From NCBI RefSeq assembly GCF_000826525.2, contig NZ_LN651331.1, positions 555,808 to 619,807 of the forward strand: DNA of 64,000 nt, written 5' to 3'. The translations under genes and the position numbers were made by a program. This document shows positions 21,181-29,423 of the stretch, piece by piece (position 1 is the first letter of the stretch; the number at the start of each line of letters is the position of its first letter). The notes under the pieces are model-generated. The model was not told the origin of the DNA. It ran no database searches and saw only the letters and a program-made list of their open reading frames with translations. Source of the stretch: Mobilicoccus massiliensis (GTDB taxonomy: Bacteria; Actinomycetota; Actinomycetes; Actinomycetales; Dermatophilaceae).

Positions 21181-21198
21181 GGATACGGTTGTGTATCG
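21181..21198. promoter_or_regulatory. TetR operator, site 2
   Basis: GGATACGGTTGTGTATCG, the same repeat with one mismatch in the last base, centred 34 bp from site 1. The two sites lie on nearly the same face of the helix (about three turns apart) and would cover both promoters. Confidence 0.65.
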
Positions 21199-21257
21199 TG
21201 AACTCAGATCATCGGGATCCCCCGCACGAAAGGCGCCCCGCCAGGGGCTGAATCGCC

Positions 21258-21950
21258 GTGACACAGTCGAATTCGGGCCTGCCGGCCTCATCGTCGCAGG
21301 ACGACGTCGCGATCTCCACGCGTCGACTCGCGACTCGCACCCGCCTCCTCGACGCGACGCGAGAGGTCGTCGCCGCCAAAGGAGTGCACGGCGCGAGCGT
21401 CGAGGAGATCTGCGAGGTCGCGGGGTTCACGCGCGGTGCCTTCTACTCCAACTACGCCGACAAGGACGAGATCCTGCTGGACCTCGTGCGGCGCGATCAG
21501 AGCCGGATCTTCGACCCCGTCGCTCTCGGGGGCGAGGAGGAAGGGATCGATGCGATGGTCGAGGCCGTGCTGGCCGCCGTCGCACAACCCGACCTCGACT
21601 ACTTCCTCGTGCACGCGGAGATCGCCCTGCACGGTATCCGCACGCCGGAGTTCGCCCCGGTGGCGACGGCCACCGACGGAGCCATGCGTGACCGGATCCG
21701 CACGATCCTCGCCGCCGGCCTGGCGCGACTGGACCGTGAACCCCTCGTGCATCTGGACGATCTCGCGGAGTGCGTGAGCGCGGTCAACGAGCGGTCGATC
21801 CGGCACGCCGCCCTCGCCGGTGAGCGCGACCTGCGGCGGATGGCCCGCGCCACGCTCCCCCACGTGCTGCGGGGACTCACCCGCCCCCGACAGCACGCGC
21901 ATTCGCGGGATGACGGCGACGCCGACCGCACCGTGACCGACGACGCCTGA
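21258..21950 (+). CDS. TetR family transcriptional regulator
   Basis: 230 residues. The N-terminal helix-turn-helix is clear: RLLDATREVVAAKGVHGASV, then EEICEVAGFTRGAFYSNYAD with the conserved FYxxF-like recognition end. The C-terminal ligand domain is not specific. It is divergent from the MMPL-ABC/YhgE operon, with two copies of an inverted repeat in between, so it most likely represses that operon and itself and is released by a substrate of the pump. The start is GTG at 21258; the ribosome site is weak (AGGGG about 13 bases upstream), so the start is less certain than the domain. Confidence 0.9.
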   Translation: MTQSNSGLPASSSQDDVAISTRRLATRTRLLDATREVVAAKGVHGASVEEICEVAGFTRGAFYSNYADKDEILLDLVRRDQSRIFDPVALGGEEEGIDAMVEAVLAAVAQPDLDYFLVHAEIALHGIRTPEFAPVATATDGAMRDRIRTILAAGLARLDREPLVHLDDLAECVSAVNERSIRHAALAGERDLRRMARATLPHVLRGLTRPRQHAHSRDDGDADRTVTDDA

Positions 21951-22077
21951 CGCGAGCAGGCGCCGGCCGTCGCGTCACGAGCGGTTCGCCTGTGGCACAA
22001 GGAGCCTCACGGCTGCCCGGAGACGACGGCATTCCGATTCCCATTGATTCGGCGGCGACGAGGCCGATGGGACGGCG

Positions 22078-22938
22078 ATGGCCGCGAACCCTCCTCCTCG
22101 TCTCGGCGCGCACCGGCTCCCGGGAAACCCGAGCCCGCCCGCGCGTCGCTCGGTGCTGCTCGGCGGTCTCGGCGCCGGAGTGCTCGTGCTCGGATCCCGT
22201 CTCGCACCGGGCCTTGTCCCGCCGCAGGCCCCCTCTGCCGCCGGTTCCACGACTCCCCTGGCTTCGACGACGAGACGCACCGGGGCAGCTCTGCCCGCTC
22301 CACCGCCGCCCCCACCCGCGGGCGCGCGACCGCGGGAGCCGTGGTCGTCGGGCGCGATCGGCGACTGGCGTGCCTCGGCGCACTCCGCCTCCACACCCGA
22401 GGAGGACGCGCGAGCCGCGGCGCAGGCCGGGGTCCATCTCGTCGGCGACTCGATCGCGACGCGGCTCCTGCCCGCCCTCCGCAGCCGGCTCGGGAAGCGC
22501 CCGCTGTCTCACGACGTGTGGAACGGACGCCCCACCGCCCCCGCGCTCGATCATCTCGAACAGGCCGCCGCCGAGGGCAGACTCGCCCCCACGGTCGTCG
22601 CGGTCCTCGGCAGCAACGACATCTTCGACCCATGGGAGTTCGAGAACCAGGTGCAGCGGTGCCGCACGATCGTCGGCGAGCGACGCCTACTGTGGGTCAC
22701 CCCGTACGTGAGCCGCCCGGCGGCGCCGTCGGCCGACGTGCGCAACTGCGCTCCTCTCGGCCTGGTCCTCGAACGCGCCGCTGCCGGAGGCGGAATCGAA
22801 CTCGTCCGGTGGTTCGAGTTGCTCGCGCGCACGGCCGACCGCCTCGAGGACCACCTCGACGACGGCGTCCATCCCACCGCTCGCGGCGCCGCCGCGCTGG
22901 CCGACCTCGTGACCGCCGTCCTCACGCGCTCCGCCTGA
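22078..22938 (+). CDS. Secreted SGNH/GDSL-type hydrolase
   Basis: 286 residues. ARRSVLLGGLGAGVLVLG at residues 22-39 is a signal sequence with a twin-arginine flavour, followed by a Pro-rich linker to ~residue 110. The hydrolase core has the four SGNH blocks: HLVGDSIA (Ser125), WNGRPT (Gly150), VLGSND (Asn180) and DDGVHPT (Asp262, His265). This resembles the C-terminal SGNH domain of OatA-type cell-wall O-acetyltransferases, so an esterase or acyltransferase acting on surface glycans is plausible; the substrate is not known. The upstream ribosome site is weak. It is convergent with the RNB exonuclease across a repeat array. Confidence 0.85.
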   Translation: MAANPPPRLGAHRLPGNPSPPARRSVLLGGLGAGVLVLGSRLAPGLVPPQAPSAAGSTTPLASTTRRTGAALPAPPPPPPAGARPREPWSSGAIGDWRASAHSASTPEEDARAAAQAGVHLVGDSIATRLLPALRSRLGKRPLSHDVWNGRPTAPALDHLEQAAAEGRLAPTVVAVLGSNDIFDPWEFENQVQRCRTIVGERRLLWVTPYVSRPAAPSADVRNCAPLGLVLERAAAGGGIELVRWFELLARTADRLEDHLDDGVHPTARGAAALADLVTAVLTRSA

Positions 22939-22964
22939 GTCACCCACACCCCTGCGCCCCCGGA

Positions 22965-23108
22965 CGCTCGAACAGGCGGTTCCACCCCACGTCTGCCGCT
23001 CGAACAGGCGGTTCCACCCACGCTTGCCGCTGGGACAGGCGGTTTCACCCACGCTTGCCGCTGGGACAGGCGGTTTCACCCACGTTTGTCGCTGGGACAG
23101 GCGGCTCC
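22965..23108 (+). repeat. 31-bp tandem repeat array, four copies plus a partial fifth
   Basis: Units start at 22965, 22997, 23028, 23059 and 23090 with a 31-base period (first copy 32). The core is ACAGGCGGTTCCACCCACG, preceded by CGCTSGR. Copies 3 and 4 have TTTCACC instead of TTCCACC, and copy 5 is cut after CGGCTCC. There are no unique spacers between units. It fills the space between two convergent genes. Confidence 0.85.
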
Positions 23109-23146
23109 GGCCGGGCGCACGCCGGGTGTCCGGTGGAACCGCCTGT
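23094..23146 (-). terminator. Hairpin at the RNB gene end using a repeat unit in inverse orientation
   Basis: GGTGGAACCGCCTGT at 23132-23146 is the exact complement of the repeat core in copies 1 and 2. On the minus strand it reads first after the RNB stop codon and pairs with the partial copy 5 (ACAGGCGGCTCC), giving a 12-bp stem with a G-U. A terminator role is inferred. Confidence 0.5.
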
Positions 23147-23158
23147 GTGGGCGAAGAG

Positions 23159-24607
23159 CTACCGGATCGCGAAGCGGATGCGGCGGGTCATGATGTCGGC
23201 CTTCGTCAACCGAACCCGCACCCGGGCTCCCGGTTCGGCGGTGCCGTCGGCGACACCCACCACCGCGGGGTCGGCGAGCTGGACGACGAGACCCTTCTCG
23301 CCGCGGTCCTCGACGACGACCGCGTCGAACGTCTCGCCGACGCGGCGGGTGAGTTCGGCGGCCTCGGCGGCGTCGGTGCACGCCCGGGCGACCCCCGACG
23401 CGCGGCGGTCTCCGTCCTTCATGGCCTCCGGCAGACCCGGCAGTGCCTCGCGCACCCACGCCGGCACCTCCTCGCCGGCGTCGAGTGCGGCGCACACCGC
23501 GAGCCCGAACCGGTCGACCAGCCGCCGCAGCGGGGCCGTGACGTGCGCGTACGGCGCCGCGATCGCGGCGTGCTCGGTCTGTTCGGGCGCCTCGCCGTCG
23601 ACGGCGGTGTACCCGGCGCCGCGAAAGAGACTCGTCGCCGCGTGGAGCAGCGCGAGGTGGCGCGGGTCGTCCCCGTCGAGGGTGCGCAGGAACGCGCCGT
23701 ACGGCTGATCCGCCGGCCAGTCGAGCCCGAGGGCGCGGGCCTGCAGCCGAAACCGGCGCACGTCCTTCTCGCTCGGGGGCGGCATCGTGCGCAGGATGCC
23801 CACGCCCCCGGCGAGCATCATGTCGGCGGCGGCCATGCCGGTGAGCAGGGAGATCTGCGCGTTGTGGTCCTCCGCGGGCACGACGGGCCGGAACTCGAGG
23901 CGGTAGGAGCCGTCCTCCTCCCGGACGATCTCCTGATCGGGCATCGGCAGGCTCGCGCCACCCCGCCGCAGCTCGGCCTCCGCACGAAGTTCACCGATGC
24001 GCGCGAGCAGCGGCAGTTGCGCGTCGGTCTCCGGCGTCACCCCGCTGCCGTGGCCGTCGAGCAGCTCCTGGACCTGCCCGTAGTCGTAACGGGCGACGCT
24101 GCGCACGCGCATGCGGGTGACGTGGGCCTTCGTGAGCTCACCACGCGCGTCGAGCCGCAGGTCCCAGACGTACGCGGCGCGTTCGACACCGGGAAGGAGG
24201 CTGCAGGCCCCTTCGCTGAGCACCTGCGGATGCAGGGGGGCCTTCTCGTCGGGCAGATAGATCGTCTGCCCGCGGCGGCGCGCCTCGGCGTCGATCGCGC
24301 CGCCGGGCCTCACCGCGTCGGAGAGGTCGGCGATCGCGTAGCGGATGCGAAAGCCCTCCCCCTCGGAGGCGAGGTGCATGGCCTGGTCGAGGTCCATGCT
24401 GCCGGGCGGGTCGATCGTGAGGAACGGCAGCTCGGTCGCGTCGGGTAGCGCCGCGGCCACGGCGTCGGCGCGTTCGGCCGCGGCCTGCGCCTCGGTGAGG
24501 ACGTCGGGCGTGAACTCCCCCGGTACGTCGAACTCGGCACGGATCGCGTCGAACGCCGCCTCGAGGGTGGCGTCCGCGGTGGCCAGGCGATAACTCGGCA
24601 GCGGCAT
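23159..24607 (-). CDS. RNB-domain exoribonuclease (RNase II/R family)
   Basis: 482 residues. The catalytic metal site is LTIDPPGSMDLDQAMHL (the Asp cluster of RNase II), followed by RYAIADLSDAV and RRGQTIYLPD, all RNB-domain landmarks. VTAPLRRLVDRFG is the conserved region near the domain end. Residues after ~400 form a short S1-like barrel ending RVRLTKADIMTRRI. N-terminal cold-shock domains of RNase R are missing, as is usual for this actinobacterial form. It degrades single-stranded RNA 3' to 5'. The ATG at 24607 lies seven bases after TAGCCT with no ribosome site, so a leaderless start is likely; longer frames lack support. Confidence 0.9.
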   Translation of the reverse strand: MPLPSYRLATADATLEAAFDAIRAEFDVPGEFTPDVLTEAQAAAERADAVAAALPDATELPFLTIDPPGSMDLDQAMHLASEGEGFRIRYAIADLSDAVRPGGAIDAEARRRGQTIYLPDEKAPLHPQVLSEGACSLLPGVERAAYVWDLRLDARGELTKAHVTRMRVRSVARYDYGQVQELLDGHGSGVTPETDAQLPLLARIGELRAEAELRRGGASLPMPDQEIVREEDGSYRLEFRPVVPAEDHNAQISLLTGMAAADMMLAGGVGILRTMPPPSEKDVRRFRLQARALGLDWPADQPYGAFLRTLDGDDPRHLALLHAATSLFRGAGYTAVDGEAPEQTEHAAIAAPYAHVTAPLRRLVDRFGLAVCAALDAGEEVPAWVREALPGLPEAMKDGDRRASGVARACTDAAEAAELTRRVGETFDAVVVEDRGEKGLVVQLADPAVVGVADGTAEPGARVRVRLTKADIMTRRIRFAIR

Positions 24608-24614
24608 GGGGCCA

Positions 24615-24620
24615 AGGCTA
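24615..24620 (-). promoter_or_regulatory. Probable -10 box of leaderless RNB transcript (TAGCCT)
   Basis: On the minus strand TAGCCT is followed by seven bases and the ATG at 24607; no purine-rich ribosome site is present. Confidence 0.42.
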
Positions 24621-24814
24621 CGGAACCCGAGGTCAGGACACGAGACGATCGTCGGGCCGCGACGCTTGCGCTGGCCCTCCCTCACCGCCGGAGAACCCGG
24701 GACAGAACCCGTCGAGCACCTCCCCCGACGCGGTCCCCGCTGCGACGTCGAGCACGGAGGCCGGTACCTCGGAGCCGGCGCGACAGCCGAAGAACGTCTG
24801 CCCCGGCGCCGGCG

Positions 24815-26122
24815 TCAGCGCAGGTGAGAGGTGTCGTTGACGAACTCGACGACGACGCCCCCGTCCTTCCACCGGCGGATCGAGGTCATCGAGCACGGGT
24901 TGGTGGCCATCCGCCACACGTGGGGCAGGTCGAGCCCGAGGGCCTCGGCGAGGATCACGCCGATCGGCCCGCGATGGGTCACGAGGACGAGCGTGGGGGC
25001 GGCCCCCTCGGCGGCGTTCCTTCGCGACTGCTCCACGAGCCGCGCGACGGCAGGCCGCACCCGGTCGGTGAGCTCGCCGTAGCTCTCCCCACCGGGAGGC
25101 GGGACGTCCTCGGCGTTGCGCGAGCGCTGCAGCGCCTCCGGATCCGCTCGGGAGATGTCGGCGACCGTGCGCCCTTCCCACTCCCCGAAACACAGTTCGT
25201 CGAGGTCGGGCTCGACCTCGGTGCCCACGCCGAGTCTCGCCGCGATGAGCTGGCCGGTCTGCCGGGCCCGTTGCAACGACGAGGTGACGACGCGCACGCC
25301 GTCGCCCGTTCCGAGGAACGCCTCCACTCCCTGCCCGGCTGCTCGCGCCTGCGCCGCCCCCTCCACGGTGAGCTGGGGGTCGGCGCCGCCGCGGCCGTCG
25401 AGACGTCCTTCGCGGGTGTATTCGGTGACTCCGTGACGCACGAGAACGATGCGCACCGGAGGCGACATGTCCGGCGCCTCGCCCGACGTCGGGGCACCCG
25501 GCATCGCGGACAGCGGTGCGGGCGGCGGCACGAGATCCTCGGTGTCGGCCTCGCGTTCGTCGGCGGCGCGGCCCTCCTCGGTCACCTCGGGGCTCGTCCC
25601 AGCCTCCTCGCCGACGAGCGCACCCTCCACGGCTGCCGCGTCGGTCGCGCTCGTGCTCGCCGCCTGCTCGTTCGGCGTGCGATCCACGTGGTGCCCGTCC
25701 ATCCCCTCGTTGGAGAGGGCGTCGGCGTCCTTGTTCCGGGCACGTGGGATCCACGTGAACGTCACCGACCCGCCGTCGTCGCGGATCTCGGCGACGATCT
25801 CGCGCGCCTGCGCCGCGAGCCGCTGCATGTCGGCGTGCTTGATCTTCCAGCGGCCCGACATCTGCTCGACGACGAGCTTGGAGTCCATCCGCACGTCCAC
25901 GGTCACCGGCTCTCCGGCGGCGAGGTCGCGGGCTGCCTCGAGGCCGACGATGAGGCCGGTGTACTCGGCGACGTTGTTGCTGGCCCGCCCGAGAGGGGCG
26001 GCAAGCTCGCGCAGGATCCGGCCGTCCTCGCGCACGAGAGCGCCGTAGCCCGCGACGCCGGGGTTGCCCCGAGAGCCGCCGTCGGCCTCGACGACGAGTG
26101 TGCGCGTCGAGCGGGTGGTCAC
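24815..26122 (-). CDS. Bifunctional ribonuclease H / phosphoglycerate mutase-type phosphatase
   Basis: 435 residues, two domains. Residues 1-~135 are RNase HI: VVEADGGSRGNPGVAGYGAL (first catalytic Asp), NNVAEYTGLIVGLEAA (Glu), VRMDSKLVVEQMSG (Asp) and ARNKDADALSNEGMD (last Asp). After an acidic linker the C-terminal ~210 residues form a histidine phosphatase: IVLVRHGVTEYT (phosphohistidine), GRGGADPQLT, and LVTHRGPIGVI (second His). The mycobacterial counterpart combines RNase H with alpha-ribazole phosphatase activity for cobalamin synthesis. The start is GTG at 26122, overlapping the upstream stop by four bases (GTGA). Confidence 0.93.
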   Translation of the reverse strand: MTTRSTRTLVVEADGGSRGNPGVAGYGALVREDGRILRELAAPLGRASNNVAEYTGLIVGLEAARDLAAGEPVTVDVRMDSKLVVEQMSGRWKIKHADMQRLAAQAREIVAEIRDDGGSVTFTWIPRARNKDADALSNEGMDGHHVDRTPNEQAASTSATDAAAVEGALVGEEAGTSPEVTEEGRAADEREADTEDLVPPPAPLSAMPGAPTSGEAPDMSPPVRIVLVRHGVTEYTREGRLDGRGGADPQLTVEGAAQARAAGQGVEAFLGTGDGVRVVTSSLQRARQTGQLIAARLGVGTEVEPDLDELCFGEWEGRTVADISRADPEALQRSRNAEDVPPPGGESYGELTDRVRPAVARLVEQSRRNAAEGAAPTLVLVTHRGPIGVILAEALGLDLPHVWRMATNPCSMTSIRRWKDGGVVVEFVNDTSHLR

Positions 26123-26856
26123 AGTCCCGACTCGGCGGTACGCACGAGGATGCGGCGGCACTCGTCGCAGCGGACGACCTCGTCCTCGGCCGCTCGACGG
26201 ATGCGGTCGAGGTCGGCGGACATGAGTTCGAGGTTGCAGCCCTCGCAGCGACGCTGGGTCAGCGGGGCCGCGCCCATGCCCGTGGTGGCGCGGATCTTCT
26301 CGTAGAGAGCGAGCAGTTCTCCGCCGACGCCCGCCGCGATGTTCTCGCGTCGGGTCGCGACGTCGGTGCGCTCCTGGTCGAGCCCGGCAACCGCTGCGTC
26401 GCGGGCGTGTTCGGCCTCGGCCAGGGCGGCATCCAGGGGCGCGCGTCGCTCGGTGAGCGCCGTCAGGCGACCCGTGGCCGCCTCGGCCCGTTCCATGATC
26501 TCGAGCTCGATCTCCTCGAGCTCGCTCTGGCGCCGGGCGAGCGACTGCAGTTCGTGGGTGAGCGCCTGCATGTCCTTGGCCGAGCCCTGGCCGGCATCGA
26601 GTCGCTGCCGGTTGCGTGCGGCGCGATCGCGCACGAGTGCGACGTCGTTCTCGGCCTTGGTGAGTTCTCGCTGCACGTCCTCGTCGTCGACGCGGGCCCG
26701 GGCGATCTCGGAGTCGAGCGTGGCGATCTCGGCGGTGCGGGCCTCGACCGCGGCGGCTTCGGGGAGGTTCTTGGCGCGGTGCGCGATCTGGGCGAGGCGC
26801 GTGTCGGCGGTCTGCAGGTCGAGCAGGCGCCACTGGAGCTGTGGATCGGCCTTCAC
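26119..26856 (-). CDS. Coiled-coil protein with C-terminal C4 zinc ribbon
   Basis: 245 residues. Residues ~1-180 are a continuous heptad-rich coiled coil (an antiparallel hairpin in this family). The C-terminus has two CxxC knuckles, RRCEGCNLEL and VVRCDECRRILV, typical of the zf-RING_7/CT398-like family. Members are found across bacteria between Nif3 and RNase H genes; their role is unresolved, with links to secretion and flagellar assembly proposed elsewhere. The ATG at 26856 begins MKADPQLQWRLLDLQ, the family N-terminus. Middle gene of the Nif3, zinc-ribbon and RNase H unit. Confidence 0.88.
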   Translation of the reverse strand: MKADPQLQWRLLDLQTADTRLAQIAHRAKNLPEAAAVEARTAEIATLDSEIARARVDDEDVQRELTKAENDVALVRDRAARNRQRLDAGQGSAKDMQALTHELQSLARRQSELEEIELEIMERAEAATGRLTALTERRAPLDAALAEAEHARDAAVAGLDQERTDVATRRENIAAGVGGELLALYEKIRATTGMGAAPLTQRRCEGCNLELMSADLDRIRRAAEDEVVRCDECRRILVRTAESGL

Positions 26857-26919
26857 CGGGGTCCTTTCGTCGGGCGGGTGTCGCAGGTGCCGGGGGCGTC
26901 GGTCACGCCGACGCCGGTT

Positions 26920-27792
26920 CTATGTCGGGGAGTCGAGGTCGTCGAGGTCATCGAGATCGACGGCGCCGACCGTGAACGTCCACGGGTCGGTGACGAGTTC
27001 GCTGATGTGGTGCTCGACGTCCGTGCCCGCCGGGCCGAGGTCGGCGAGGGCGGTGGCGAGCCGGTCCCGCACGTCGGCGAGCCAGAGGTACTCGGTGGCG
27101 TAGTGGCCGGCGTCGACGAGGTACGGGGTGCGTCCGCGCGCCTCCTCACGAGCCTCGAGGGCCGGATGATGCCGCAGGTCGGAGGTGACGTAGACGTCGG
27201 CGTCACACGCCCGGACGGCGTCGAACAACGAGTCCCCTGCCCCGCCGAGCACGGCGATGCGTCGCACGGGAGCGGCGGGCGGGCCGGAGACGCGGATACC
27301 CCCGGCCGTGGCCGGCAGACGCGAGACGAGCCGGCGGGCGAGATCGCCGAGCGAGATGGCCTCGGGCAGGTTGCCGACGCGGCCGAGATCGGCGCCCTCG
27401 GAGACGGTGAGCGTCTCGAGCTCGTCGAGCCCGCAGGCGGCGCCGAGCGCGTCGCACACCCCGGGCCACGCGACGTCGGCGTTGGTGTGGGCGGTGAAGA
27501 GGGCGATGTCGGCGACGACGAGCGCGGTGACCGTCGCCCCCTTGGCCGTCGTGGTGGCCACCGAGTGCACCCCGCGCAGCAGCAACGGGTGGTGCGTGAC
27601 GAGCAGGTCGGCACCGGCGTCCCGTGCCTCCTCGACGACGGCGAGCGTCGGGTCGACCGCGTAGTGGACGCGCCGCACGGGCTGCTCGGGGTCTCCGGTG
27701 GTCAGCCCGACACGGTCCCACGACTGCGCCGAGTCGTGCGGGTAGAAGCCCTCGAGCACCTCGAGGACCTGCCGCAGGGTCACGGTCTGCAT
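26920..27792 (-). CDS. Nif3-like dinuclear metal center protein
   Basis: 290 residues. The two-metal site is marked by VTHHPLLLRG near residue 66 and DAGHYATEYL near residue 235, with SQSWDRVGL-like N-terminal sequence (SAQSWDRVGLTTGD). The Nif3/YbgI family forms hexameric rings; a GTP cyclohydrolase I type 2 label is common in databases but poorly proven, and functions near tRNA or metal metabolism have been suggested. The C-terminus adds a short Asp-rich tail (VDLDDLDDLDSPT). The ATG at 27792 fits the family. First gene of a three-gene unit. Confidence 0.92.
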   Translation of the reverse strand: MQTVTLRQVLEVLEGFYPHDSAQSWDRVGLTTGDPEQPVRRVHYAVDPTLAVVEEARDAGADLLVTHHPLLLRGVHSVATTTAKGATVTALVVADIALFTAHTNADVAWPGVCDALGAACGLDELETLTVSEGADLGRVGNLPEAISLGDLARRLVSRLPATAGGIRVSGPPAAPVRRIAVLGGAGDSLFDAVRACDADVYVTSDLRHHPALEAREEARGRTPYLVDAGHYATEYLWLADVRDRLATALADLGPAGTDVEHHISELVTDPWTFTVGAVDLDDLDDLDSPT

Positions 27793-27934
27793 TGCCGGCG
27801 CACCTTTCTGTCGGGGTCGGCCCAGCCTACGCAGGACCCACGGGTCACCGCGTCACCGCCGATCACCACCGATCGCCGCCGATCGCCGCGACGCATCGAA
27901 TCGGGTGATTCGCTCCATCCACCACCGCGCCCAT

Positions 27935-28009
27935 CCGAGACGGCAGACGGGATGGCGACCGGACCGGGGTCATCACCCCACCCTCGCCGCCATCCCATTT
28001 CCCATCTCG
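27935..28009. repeat. Palindromic repeat element, copy 2
   Basis: The left arm 27935-27957 (ending GACGGGATGGCG) pairs with 27988-28009 (CGCCATCCCATTTCCCATCT and CG), around ACCGGGGTCATCACCCCACC. It is the same design and largely the same sequence as 8311-8372. It lies between the Nif3 gene and tRNA-Val, where it could end the tRNA transcript. Confidence 0.65.
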
Positions 28010-28075
28010 TGGGAACGGATGACCGGACGCGAGACGGCGGGGACGCCGCACGGTGGGGTGAGGAGAGAACGTGAG

Positions 28076-28148
28076 TGGGCCCGGCCGGGCTCGAACCGAC
28101 GACACCCGCGGTGTAAACGCGGTGCTCTACCAACTGAGCTACAGGCCC
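28076..28148 (-). tRNA. tRNA-Val (anticodon UAC)
   Basis: 73 bases on the minus strand. Acceptor GGGCCTG pairs with CGGGCCC; D-arm TAGCTCAGTTGGTAGAGC; anticodon stem CCGCG/CGCGG enclosing TTTACAC (anticodon TAC); T-arm CGG-TTCGAGC-CCG. Discriminator A; the 3' CCA is not encoded. Confidence 0.95.
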
Positions 28149-28374
28149 TCCCACCCGGAGTCGCCGGGTGACCTCGGCCATTGTGACACCTCCGCCCGGT
28201 CGCGACGGACGCCACGCGGCCGGATCCCGCTCCGCCACACCACGAACGTCCCTCGAACGCCCCCGACGAGCGTCCCGCCGGGGGATGCGGGGGTGATCAC
28301 ACCGACTTCACCGCGTCACGGCTAGCCCACCTGGGAGGATCGGGGTGGAGGATCGGGGTGGAGGTGGAGTCGGC

Positions 28375-29310
28375 ATGGCCATCACGACCGCGCAGGCCCT
28401 CGCACGGGCCGCCGTGACCGGAACGGGTGAGCTGTTGCTGCACGCCTTCACCCCGCCGCGGGTCGGGACCACACCGGCGAGGCAGTCGGGTGCGGCGAAC
28501 AGACTGCGCCGCCGACTGGCGCTCATCCGCCCGGACGCCGTCGTCGCCTACGACCTCGTCGACGAGTCCGAGCGCACCGCCGCCGAGCGACCTTGCCCCT
28601 TCTCCCCGGTCGTCGATCCCGCGGAGTTCGCCCGGATCCACCTCACGGGCTGCACGACGCCACGCGTGCTCTACCGCGGCATCGGCTCCCGCACCGAGCA
28701 GGAGTTCACTCGGTGGCTGGCCGGTCTGCCCGCGGGCACCGCGGTCGTACCGGTCGGCGCGGTCGCCCCGGACGCGCGCATGATCACCTCCTTGCCTCGA
28801 GCGCACGAGATCGTCCGCATCGCCCGACCCGACATCCTGCTCGGCGGCATCACCGTCCCCGAACGCCACACCCTGGGCCGGGACGAGGACCGTCGTCTGC
28901 TGCTCAAACAGCGATCGGGCTGCTCCTTCTTCATCTCCCAGCTCGTCTACGACCCCCTCCCCGCGGCCGCCGTCGCCGAGGCGTACGCGGTACGGGTGCG
29001 GGCCGACGGCCTGCGACCGGCCCCGCTGATCTTCGCCCTGGCACCGTGCGGCTCACCCCGTCAGCTGGACCTGCTCCATTGGCTCGGGGTCGCCGTGCCA
29101 CCGCAGGTCGCGCGCCGTCTGCGTACCTCTCGCGACCCCCGCCGCGACTCCTCCGAGCACTGTCTGGCCGTCGCCCGCGAGTTGGCGGTCGTCTGCCGGG
29201 GATTGGGCCTCCCGTTCGGGTTCTCCGTCGAGGGTCTCTCGCAGTCCCCGGCCGACACGGACGCGGCCGTGCGTCTCGCCGCCGAGCTCGGGAGCGTTCT
29301 TCGACGGTGA
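28375..29310 (+). CDS. Methylenetetrahydrofolate reductase-like protein
   Basis: 311 residues. The middle matches the MetF TIM barrel: RPDILLGGITVPERHTLGR corresponds to the conserved GGIAIPERH region, and KQRSGCSFFISQLVYDP to the KQEAGCSFFVTQ region that binds FAD and folate in MetF. The N-terminal LLLHAFTPPRVG recalls the FEFFPP motif but is degenerate. It may reduce a folate or a different C1 carrier; a second, canonical metF is not in the window. The ATG at 28375 has GGAG five bases upstream; a GTG at 28345 sits in a short direct repeat and is less likely. Confidence 0.75.
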   Translation: MAITTAQALARAAVTGTGELLLHAFTPPRVGTTPARQSGAANRLRRRLALIRPDAVVAYDLVDESERTAAERPCPFSPVVDPAEFARIHLTGCTTPRVLYRGIGSRTEQEFTRWLAGLPAGTAVVPVGAVAPDARMITSLPRAHEIVRIARPDILLGGITVPERHTLGRDEDRRLLLKQRSGCSFFISQLVYDPLPAAAVAEAYAVRVRADGLRPAPLIFALAPCGSPRQLDLLHWLGVAVPPQVARRLRTSRDPRRDSSEHCLAVARELAVVCRGLGLPFGFSVEGLSQSPADTDAAVRLAAELGSVLRR

Positions 29311-29423
29311 GGCAACCGATGGCACCCGCCCGGCGGCGCCACCTTCGCCTTGCCGTCGATCGTTCCGGCCGTCCAGGACATCCTCAGGTGATCACGGAAG
29401 CATCGGGCCCCAAGGGGGTTCGG

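Noticed and set aside
22965..23108. CRISPR array
   Set aside because: The 31-bp units follow each other directly with no unique spacers, and no cas genes are nearby.
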